This document shows, one piece after another, positions 56,180 to 64,000 of a stretch of 64,000 nt of DNA (its first letter is position 1; every line of letters begins with the position of its first letter). The notes beneath the pieces are model-generated. The model was not told where the DNA came from, made no database searches, and was given only the letters and a program-made list of their open reading frames with translations. Position numbers and translations under genes: made by a program. Origin of the DNA: Hofstenia miamia (Eukaryota; Xenacoelomorpha; Acoela); the NCBI GenBank assembly GCA_004352715.1, contig SCFE01000001.1:2550292-2614291 (forward strand), read 5' to 3'.

Positions 56180-57090
56180 AATAAATAGGAATACTATACA
56201 CAAATAATGTTTGTCATAGAAAACATGGATAAGAGCCATCATACAGATATTTACAGGCTGCATGGTAAAATGTCCTTTTATATAACTCAGTGCGAGCTGA
56301 AGGAAGGGATACCACGTGCCGGGAAGTTCGCGCTGGGCGTATTTCTTGGAACTTATGATACATTGGATGCTTCACGTCACTTTGAATTTTTAAAACTGTT
56401 TTCATGAATCTTGTATAGAATAACTGATTCATCATATTTATTAAGTAAATCTTGTCAACATGTGCAACAATAGAGAAAAACTTGATGCATTTTCTAAGTT
56501 TTGAACAAAGTCTTTTTTCCAGTCCAGGAACCCATACTTCGCAGGCATATAAAATAATTGGAGCAATGTACGTTTTAAAGATGAATTCTTTCATATTGTG
56601 GTCCATAAATGTAATCAAGAAGGTAAGGGATTTAGTAATATAATTAACTCTGGCAACAATCGAGTTAACATGTTTTTCCCAGGTTAACGTTGACTCAATA
56701 ATCAAACCAAGGTATGTAACAAATGATTTCTGTGGAACAACTTCTCCGGCAGCGACAATATGTTGTTTAGCAACATCATTGTAAAAGTCGTTATTGCTGT
56801 GTTTATTAAAGAAGGTAATTTCCAGTGATTTAGTATGTGCAAGCTAACAGGTAAGAAGGCTGAAAAACTGTATGTGTAGTAATACATATTAGCTAGTACA
56901 CATTTTTGAGCTGCTGAATCGTTTATAAAAGATGAATGAGAAATGAGAATTGTGTTGATACGATTCATTGCTAACGTGGCAGTATGGAGTACTGAACTCC
57001 AAACAAAGTAGTAAATTATTTGCATTTTTGATATTAGGTAATGACATTTTGTGCAAAAATTGGTAATCCAATATAATCTCTTTTTCATCT
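56180..57090 (-). pseudogene. LINE reverse-transcriptase C-terminal fragment
   Basis: Minus-strand frames give FFNKHSNND, IVAAGEVVPQKSFVTYLGLI, then LTWEKHVNSIVARVN, FKTYIAPIILYACEVW and KLRKCIKFF. This is the thumb/connection region found at the end of jockey/CR1/RTE-type reverse transcriptases (the YLG-x-x-x-D/E ... LTW-x-x-H and ILYA-x-E-x-W motifs). The longest open stretch is 56705-56214. Upstream parts are missing or too decayed. Confidence 0.65.
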
Positions 57091-57099
57091 ATAACTGCT

Positions 57100-57657
57100 C
57101 ATCACTGCACTGGTAAAATGTGGTCCAATTTACTGAATTTATTTGAATGAATTGACGTTAGACTCTTCCCTATATTTACTACAAGATTTAATCCCCCGAC
57201 TTTGTCGGATGGTTCCGTTTTAACTACCAACATTGAAATATAAATTAGTAATTGATATTAGAATGAAATAAATATAATAGGTTCGCATAGACAAGATATA
57301 GAATATATGAACACTTGGGATCGGTATTTAGTAAAATAAGTAAATAATTTTTATTGTATTGATTTGAAGGAATTTATGGTTGGTATTTATTAACTATGCT
57401 GTCACAAGTGACATCATAAATACAAATCGAGTAATACCAACCATTAGAAATAATGTATCTATTACTGTATAATAATGGATTGAGTTCACACAAAGCAACT
57501 CATTGTTATATTTCTTGCTAAATTTTTAGGTGGATTGAATAGGGGCAATCAAAAAAAGTTATATATTGCTTATAGATTGTGCTACCTTTTGGATATCAGT
57601 ATATAAATCATGTACGTTTTAGTACTATATTTATCAATTTTTCCTATTAATACATTT

Positions 57658-57660
<3 letters not shown>
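57100..57660. other. Stretch without recognised gene
   Basis: AT-rich; nothing recognised before a (TA)n tract with a single N at 57689. Confidence 0.5.
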
Positions 57661-57688
<28 letters not shown>

Positions 57689-57718
57689 NTGTAATTATAC
57701 TGAGTTTTGATATATTCA

Positions 57719-58573
57719 TGTTAGCTAGACGTCAGAATAGACCGGTTTCGATTATATATCATCTTCAGTATAACAATAATGCGGTAATAAATTTACAATA
57801 ATTACACTTTATAAAATAAATATTGCATCCACTTCTAAAATAAATTTAATGTTAGCATGCTTTGTTGAATATTTAATAGTAGATCTTTCTTAGTTTCCTT
57901 AATTAAAATTGCTTCACCGATTTTTGGAAAGTTTGATCTAAGTAGTATATAAAAAGTATCTTCACTTGCAGTATGCTTATGTAAATATATTTCTGATCTT
58001 AGGTGCCCATTTAGATGTTCTTTTATTCTTGTTCGTACATGTCTTTTAGTTTCTCCGATGTATGATTTTTTACAATCATCACATTGGTATTTATATATTA
58101 AGGAAGAAACTAAATTTTTCGGAACGGAGTCTTTGTTTTTAATGATGTTCGATGTCTTAAATGATGTAAATGTTGGTATTATTTTTGTTTGCTTTAGTTT
58201 GGTGTTCATTATTATAACTCTTTTCTTTACTTTATTGACTTGGTTACTGCAATAGGGAATTTTCAAATATATGCTAGTCTTAGTTTCATCAGGGCGTTTT
58301 TTAAATATATTTACATAAACATACTGCAAGTGAACATAATTTTATATAGTACTAAGATCAAACTATCCAAAATCGGTGAAGCAATTTTTTTAAGGAAACT
58401 AAGAAAGATCTACTATTAAATATTCAACGAAGCATACTAACATTAAATTTATTTTAGAAGTGCATGCAATATATATTTTATAAAGTGTAGTTATTGTAAA
58501 TTTATTACCGCATTATTGTTATACCGAAGATGATAAATGATCGAAACCGGTCTATTCTAACGTCTAGCTAACA
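57719..58573 (-). mobile_element. Penelope-like element with inverted terminal arms
   Basis: The arm 57719-57925 (TGTTAGCTAGACGTCAGAAT ...) is an inverted near-copy of about 58360-58573 (... TTCTAACGTCTAGCTAACA). Between them lies a minus-strand GIY-YIG frame. Only the 3' part of the element is present. Both ends abut TA repeats, so a target duplication cannot be told apart from the microsatellite. Confidence 0.7.
57835..58329 (-). CDS. GIY-YIG endonuclease C-terminus of the Penelope-like element
   Basis: 164 codons to a stop. Core: LIYKYQCDDCKKSYIGETKR, HVRTRIKEHLNGH, and HTASEDTFYILLR, with a downstream KETKKDLLLNIQ. The CDDC pair before YIGET and the R-x-x-EH segment match Penelope GIY-YIG domains with the Cys-x-x-Cys insertion. 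The frame is intact over this domain, but the upstream reverse transcriptase is absent. Confidence 0.75.
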   Translation of the reverse strand: MQYVYVNIFKKRPDETKTSIYLKIPYCSNQVNKVKKRVIIMNTKLKQTKIIPTFTSFKTSNIIKNKDSVPKNLVSSLIYKYQCDDCKKSYIGETKRHVRTRIKEHLNGHLRSEIYLHKHTASEDTFYILLRSNFPKIGEAILIKETKKDLLLNIQQSMLTLNLF

Positions 58574-58590
58574 TATATATATATTATATA

Positions 58591-60075
58591 CAGTACTGGA
58601 AAAAAGAATCCAACCACCCATGATTTGTCATAAATATTTTTAGGAAATGGACGCCAAAAATGTCATCGGTATTTTTTAATTAGATTTAGTGTTGCAGAAG
58701 GAGGAATTCATCAATATTGCGTCATAATTGTCACTGTCTACTCTAAATCTCAAGGAGAAATGCTACAATACTTTTAGTTTGCTAATCTTTTCTTGGAAAA
58801 ATGCATTCGGCCACTTTAGACCAAATCAGAGAATCTGTAAAAAAATTTCATAGGTTCAGCTTTTTTCAGTATATTTATATTGAAAATGTCTAATAAAGTC
58901 TTTCTTCGAAATATATGATGCCTGGGTAAAAGCCTCTTGCCATCCGTGAGTTCATTATATTCAAACATTTGGAAGGGATGAATGAACGTAATATAGCACG
59001 ACTTGTAGAGCGACCTCGAAGTACTGTCGGAGATATCATTAGACTTTTCATTTTTGAAAACATTGCCCCCAAGCAAAAGTCCGAAAGACCAAAGAAGACT
59101 TCCAAAACTTCACAATCAGCTCTTATGTATCTTTCAAAAACGAAATCCCAGGAAGACTTTAGAGGAATTTCTCAAGGAATCGGCTGATGATAAACTTGTA
59201 ATAGCACGAACTGTGCGAATGGGGCACCCAGAAAACCATTCTTAAGCTCAAGCAAATATTACGCCGGCAGAGGCGGCAAAATTTAATGAGAGACAATTCA
59301 TCTGAACATTGGCCTAATGTTATATTTTCAGATGAGTCAAGATTGGAGCTACACTCATCAAAAGGAATCTTGATAAAAGACCAACTGGGCAGAAGTTAAT
59401 ATTCTTGCCTCAATTTACTCGGGGTGCCATGAAGTACGGTGAGAAGTCTGTAGTGGTATAGGGTGCAATATGGAAACCTGGCCAAAGAAGACCAAATCCT
59501 CCCAAGCAGCTATTATGTGCCTTTGAAAGAGAAATCCCAGGAAGACTTCAGAGGAATTTGGCAAGGAATGAGCTGATGGTCACCTTGTGACAGCAAAAAC
59601 TGTGCGAAACATCCTGAAGAATTATTCAATTGGGACTTTCGTGGCACCTAGAAAGCCATTCTTAACCTCAAAGATTACGCCAGGTGAGGTGGGAAAATTT
59701 AATGAGAGACAATTCATTTGAACATTGGTCTAATGTTATATTTTTAGATGAATAAAGTTTGAGCAATATTCATCGAAAAGAATGTTGATAAAGAGACTAA
59801 CTGGGCAGAAGTTCAAATACTTGCCTCAACTTACTCGGAAATCATGAATTATGGTAGAAAGTCTGTAATGCTATGGGGCGCAATATGGAAGTGTGTGTTT
59901 CGCAAGATTGTTCACATTACTGGTACTCTCCGAAGTTCTCAATATGCTAGATTTTAGAAAAAGAGCTCTTGCCACTCCTTACAAGTGATTCAATATATCA
60001 GCATGATGGTGCTCAATGTCATACTTCAAAAGAAATGAAGAACTTCTTCCACAATAATGGGGTTGCTATCTTTGC
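58591..60075 (+). mobile_element. Tc1-type transposon relic with internal duplication
   Basis: Begins at CAGTACTGGAAAAAAGAATC after TA, a Tc1-like terminus. Plus-strand remnants of a transposase: MNERNIARLVERPRSTVGDI (helix-turn-helix), NVIFSDESRLELHSS (first catalytic D region), and YQHDGAQCHTSKEMKNFFHN (second D). The third catalytic residue region and the right terminus are missing. The segment 59084-59475 is repeated diverged at 59479-59885, with frameshifts in both. Confidence 0.7.
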
Positions 60076-60076
60076 T

Positions 60077-61130
60077 TAAATTCAAGTGTAAAAACATTGC
60101 TCGAAAGGCTTTCACACTTAATTATTGGGTGATTGTATTTTCCTACAACAAAAGTCTTGTTCAGTTCATTAGATATTTCTAAAGCGTTCATAAGATTTTT
60201 TCCATTTTGGTTTTTTATAACATCAATTGAGGGGAATTTAATTCGCTTACAATTTGGAATTTTATGTGTGTTTCCATTCCATTTTGACTATTATTTTGGA
60301 AAACGAGTTTAGTCAGTTGTCATGAATTCGTTGAATACTCTAATACATTGTTCAATTAGAGAAGCATTTATAGCGTTTTTTATGCAGCAAAATTTCTATT
60401 AGTTTGAAATTGCATACTTTGTTCTTTTCGAAAATCAATGTTTTGCAAATTGTAGTTATCCAAGGTTTACCAGAAACAATATCGCTTACTTTGCTTTGTC
60501 CAGTTAATTTGTGGACTTTTTCCTAATAACCTGTCTCATTCTATTGACCAACACTTTATTCACTTTTACACCAAAATGTGAAACACATTTCGTACGAAAT
60601 TTCGTTTTGTGACGATTGCATTAGAAAATGCATTTTGAGGTAGTCATGGAAATCGAAGAAGCATTTTTTGTTGATGATTTCATTGATCTTTCACATGTAG
60701 AGATTTAAGTGAAACCTTCATATTGAACTATAATGCAATTCTTACATTTGTATTTTGAGTTTAGATAGATATGATCTGTCCTGTTGCATTACTAAATTAA
60801 TAAACTTAAGCTGAATATGTTAGCAATGTCAACACTAAGCACAGAAATTTTTTCGCCATTTTCGAATTCAATGTTCAATGACTTTTTTCTGAATGAGGAA
60901 ACTTTTCTTTGCCTTATTAGATTTTTTGCCTCAAGAAATTAGTATTTTTTACTACCAGTCAATTGCAGTTCGGTATGAATTATTTTTTCCTTAATCCATT
61001 GTTTGATGGAAGGATTTAACTGTACTTCCTTCGATTTAGTTTGTTTTTTTGTTTATGTCATTAATTGTTCTTAAAACGTAAAGCTTTTGTCAAAATTCGA
61101 ATGTCTTTGTAAGATGATAAGACAGTATAC
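60077..61130 (-). pseudogene. LINE fragment spanning the endonuclease end and linker to reverse transcriptase
   Basis: Minus-strand scraps include VSDIVSGKPWITT and IFEKNKVCNFKLIEILLHKK (compare the KPWIT...KNK-L end of LINE endonuclease domains), then KIPNCKRIKFPSIDVIKNQN and GKNLMNALEISNELNKTFVV (the linker entering the reverse transcriptase). Stops and frameshifts are frequent. Tc1 sequence ends exactly where this begins. Confidence 0.5.
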
Positions 61131-61139
61131 TTGAAATGA

Positions 61140-62650
61140 TAAGCATATTCGTAGGTTCCTGAAAGGTAATCTTTCCAATCCTAATGCCGCATCACTTAGA
61201 TCAGTAAATAAAATGGTTATAATTATGTTGATAGTTTAGCATATTTTTGCAATTATTTGAGTGGGGGATGATGCAAATGTCCTTAGGCTTCTAAATTTTG
61301 TTAATAACAGGCAACATATTTGCCCATGTATAAAGAGGCCATGGTGACATGAAAAGAACGGACAGTTTCTCTATATCCAAGTGGAAAAATTTTTGGACAC
61401 TAGATTTGCCAGATTTAATTGGTTTAGTGCTTTGATTATTTCATGGCGATTCATAAATTGGGAAATTACAATCAGTGCATTTTTTGAATAGATATGCTAG
61501 GAATCATTTTGCAAATTGCCATGTTGATTAAAGAGAAACTTTATACTGTACTAATAGCAAAATAAATATTGGTCACAAGCATACATAAAAATTCAGAAAA
61601 ATATACATATATACCGCACAACTAAAAATTATACACTAAATTGATTTACGGCATTTCAAGTTGTAGTCCGCTTTATTAAATTAAATGCGCTCCAATATAT
61701 ATATATNNNNNNNNNNNNNNNNNNNNNNNNNNNNNNNNNNNNNNNNNNNNNNNNNNNNNNNNNNNNNNNNNNNNNNNNNNNNNNNNNNNNNNNNNNNNNN
61801 NNNNNNNNNNNNNNNNNNNNNNNNNNNNNNNNNNNNNNNNNNNNNNNNNNNNNNNNNNNNNNNNNNNNNNNNNNNNNNNNNNNNNNNNNNNNNNNNNNNN
61901 NNNNNNNNNNNNNNNNNNNNNNNNNNNNNNNNNNNNNNNNNNNNNNNNNNNNNNNNNNNNNNNNNNNNNNNNNNNNNTTCATATATATATATATATATAT
62001 ATAGGGTGTCTCATACTTTTTTGTGATAAACAAATTTGATCTCAAAAGCATGCCTTTCACAGAAATAAAAAAATTCATACACTGCTTAGAAACTGAAAGC
62101 GGACATTTCCATAATCATTTGCAACGCTTTAAGTAAAATTATGTGTCATTTTATTGCGCAAAGTAGAATAAAAATATTTTTGAGTACAGTTGTTCGCAAA
62201 ATTCTTAATCAATACTATTTATTTATAATTTTCGCACTAAAACACTTTGAATTTTGTTCTGCAATTATGATGTTGAATTTTTGCCTTGATTCTTGACAGT
62301 TTTTTAATATTTGTGATAGTTAAATATATGTTGTATTCCATTATAACTGGCAAATAACTACCTTTGATTTGTTTTTAACATAAAATGCACACATTAAATA
62401 ATAAAATATAAGTTTTTTCTGAAATCTATATGTACATGTAAAGATTACTTTAATTTAACAAAGCACATTGGCAACAAATGGTTTAAAAGATCAATTGAAA
62501 TAAATTTGATTGCATATTTGATTACGAAATATTTCATAAAACTAAATGAATTGAAAGTTAAACTTCTTTATATGTAAAAATTTTTGTTGATGAGACCACT
62601 TTCAATGGGAAATGCGTTCTGCTGGAAACTCTGCTCCTCATTTTGAACCC
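61140..62650. other. Stretch without recognised gene, including a gap
   Basis: AT-rich with a (TA)n-bordered gap. It may contain the 3' untranslated region of the minus-strand gene that starts at 63688, but no polyadenylation signal was singled out. Confidence 0.4.
61707..61977. other. Assembly gap (271 N) within (TA)n
   Basis: TA repeats on both sides. Confidence 0.95.
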
Positions 62651-62655
62651 AGTCA

Positions 62656-62804
62656 TTAATCACTGTCAAAAACAACGTGTTTGGCGTGTACACCAGTTAT
62701 CTTCTGCAGGTGCATTTTTTTCTTTGCAACCCAAGATGGATGTAATTCTTTTTCAACTTTGTTTTTAGGGGAATTCACCTTCACACTGCTAATTCTTTTT
62801 TTGT
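62656..62804 (-). CDS. BUD22/SRFBP1-like terminal exon
   Basis: 48 codons and a stop after a split codon. Conserved tail: KELHPSWVAKKKMHLQKITG and HVVFDSD. Confidence 0.7.
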
Positions 62805-63688
62805 CTAAAAATCATTTTGAAGTAATATGAAAATAAATTAAAGCAATAATAGGAAACTCAGATGAACATGGACTGGACAGTGCTTGTGGAGTGTTATTTG
62901 ATTAGACTCGTTCGACTACTACACAAAAGTGCATGCAAATCAAACCAAATTCAGTTAATGCAGTATGATATGCAAAGTTTCAAAATAAAAATGTTCATTT
63001 CTTAGTGTACAAATATTGCAGTGGATTTTACACGTTTCAATTTCAGTTCTTATTGGAAATTCCTGGCATACCCACTGAACTAGTACTAAATGCAGAAAAT
63101 TGACTTTGGATTGTTTAGATTAGTGATTGCTTAATGTCAATTTTACAACACTCCAACCTCTGCTAACATAAGAAAATCGTCAGGATTTGGGTCGTAAAAT
63201 GTGCAAACTTAGATATATGTACTTCATATTTCTTTACTCAGCCTCAAAAGTAACCGGAGTTTGCCAACGCCGGCGGTCCCAGCGAATGGGGCACGCATCT
63301 ACTACAGAAGACAATATGGATTTTAAAATGTAAATGAATTAGAAGACATTCCTCTATTGACGATTTCTTCGCATTTTAGATAACGTTATTAAATACTAGC
63401 ATATGAGTATGATTTCTTAAATGTTTTATTGAAGAAATAAAAAACCCTCGAAGTCCAAGGCTAAAAAATTGATATCATTTCATTTGATGCAATATATTTA
63501 CCTTTTACTGGTTTTTTTCGTTTAGAAATTTTTCTTGCCCGCGAATCTTTCTCATCTTTGTTAAATATTTGAGCCAATAACTTCTTACGCTTTCTTGACC
63601 CAGGTCGATGTTCTTTATTGTTAATGACACGTTTGTATTTGGCAATTTTATCTTTTTCTGTCAACACTTGATGTTTTTTCGATTTAAC
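62656..63688 (-). CDS. C-terminal exons of a BUD22/SRFBP1-family protein
   Basis: Two minus-strand exons, 63688-63502 and 62804-62656. The acceptor TTAATTTAG opens the first in phase 0; donor AAAAG-GTAAAT and acceptor GATTTTTAG join them in phase 1, and a stop closes the frame. The first piece is lysine/arginine-rich with HRPGSRKRKKLLAQIF, resembling the N-R-x-GQRAR...LWE segment of the BUD22 domain. The second ends ELHPSWVAKKK ... HAKHVVFDSD, matching the conserved LHPSWEA-(S/R)-(K/R) and GKKI-x-F-DD ending of SRFBP1/BUD22. The family acts in 40S ribosome biogenesis in the nucleolus (yeast Bud22) and binds SRF in vertebrates. Earlier exons lie beyond the window or were not recognised. Confidence 0.7.
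63502..63688 (-). CDS. BUD22/SRFBP1-like penultimate exon
   Basis: 62 codons plus one base, very basic (KRKKLLAQIFNKDEKDSRAR, then KISKRKKP), as expected for a nucleolar protein. Confidence 0.65.
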
Positions 63689-63699
63689 CTAAATTAAAA

Positions 63700-64000
63700 A
63701 TACACAGTGTTGCAATCTATTAAACTGCCAAAAACATTTCATGAAAATAAGTCGAAACTATTTTTTGAAACAAATGAAGTGTTTTCATGCACAAAAATTA
63801 AACAAATCGAAATGTATTACGATGCACAAAACAAACAAAATTCTTTAAATGCACAGTAAAAAATGAAAATTTTATTATTATTATTATTAAATAGATTTAT
63901 TACCTTAATACAGGTCTACAAATATATTAAACAGTCAACAAAAGTCATTTATCGACTGATGAACTACAAGATGATTGGCATGATTTGCATGGACAAACAA
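63700..64000. other. Intronic or upstream sequence of the BUD22/SRFBP1-like gene
   Basis: No further exon could be supported. A minus-strand open patch at about 63935-64000 runs into a stop and has no acceptor in view. Confidence 0.4.

Noticed and set aside
57719-58573. Inverted arms read as a Tc1/mariner MITE
   Set aside because: The interior encodes a GIY-YIG domain with Penelope-type spacing, so a Penelope-like element explains the arms better.

Overview
The window is AT-rich invertebrate animal DNA. It has split genes with multi-kilobase introns and GT/AG boundaries, many (TA)n tracts at assembly gaps, and a dense mix of retroelements (LTR, LINE, Penelope-like) and DNA transposons (hAT, Tc1/mariner). 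Nothing looks prokaryotic: there are no operons, ribosome binding sites or CRISPR arrays. Secreted apple (PAN) plus thrombospondin-1 proteins, a CHK kinase-like gene and this set of transposons fit a soft-bodied marine or freshwater invertebrate such as a cnidarian or tunicate. The species cannot be fixed from the sequence.

The main host content lies on the minus strand. Two paralogous genes, copy 2 (51834 to 36739) and copy 1 (16786 to 10697), encode small secreted proteins with an apple/PAN domain followed by two thrombospondin type-1-like modules. The second and third body exons are exactly 271 and 176 bp in both copies, with identical splice phases. Copy 2 also has a signal-peptide exon, whereas copy 1 has none that I could find and has lost the matching splice acceptor. 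Between the copies lies an intronless CHK kinase-like gene (31587 to 30358). At the right edge are the last two coding exons of a BUD22/SRFBP1-family gene (63688 to 62656). Three further exon-like stretches (1950-2238, 5611-5965, 29688-29984) have splice signals but were not recognised.

The rest is mainly transposon-derived. From left to right: a duplicated exon fragment and a truncated hAT (5.6-8.1 kb); a hAT element with target-site duplication in a copy 1 intron (13.7-14.5 kb); Copia-like direct repeats around an integrase scrap (19.3-20.0 kb); a decayed LTR element with gag, zinc knuckle and protease, interrupted by a mariner-type MITE (21.2-24.5 kb); a hAT element (26.5-27.9 kb); a perfect palindrome next to a gap (32.9-33.0 kb); two LINE-like derivatives that join N-terminal DNA-binding and C-terminal nuclease-like regions without a reverse transcriptase (33.1-34.2 and 39.3-40.9 kb); a UAP56/DDX39 retrocopy beside a LINE scrap (45.6-46.4 kb); an SLC17-type transporter pseudogene split by a Penelope-like element with a clean 12-bp target duplication (54.1-56.1 kb); a second Penelope-like element with inverted terminal arms (57.7-58.6 kb); and a Tc1 relic followed by a LINE scrap (58.6-61.1 kb).

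No new multi-gene system is evident. The best candidate for something undescribed is the apple/TSP1 gene pair. Six runs of N (3750-4749, 10455-10626, 30060-30172, 32784-32872, 40302-40730, 61707-61977) and single Ns at 19640, 19709 and 57689 mark assembly gaps or joins. All splice models are by eye, without transcript evidence.
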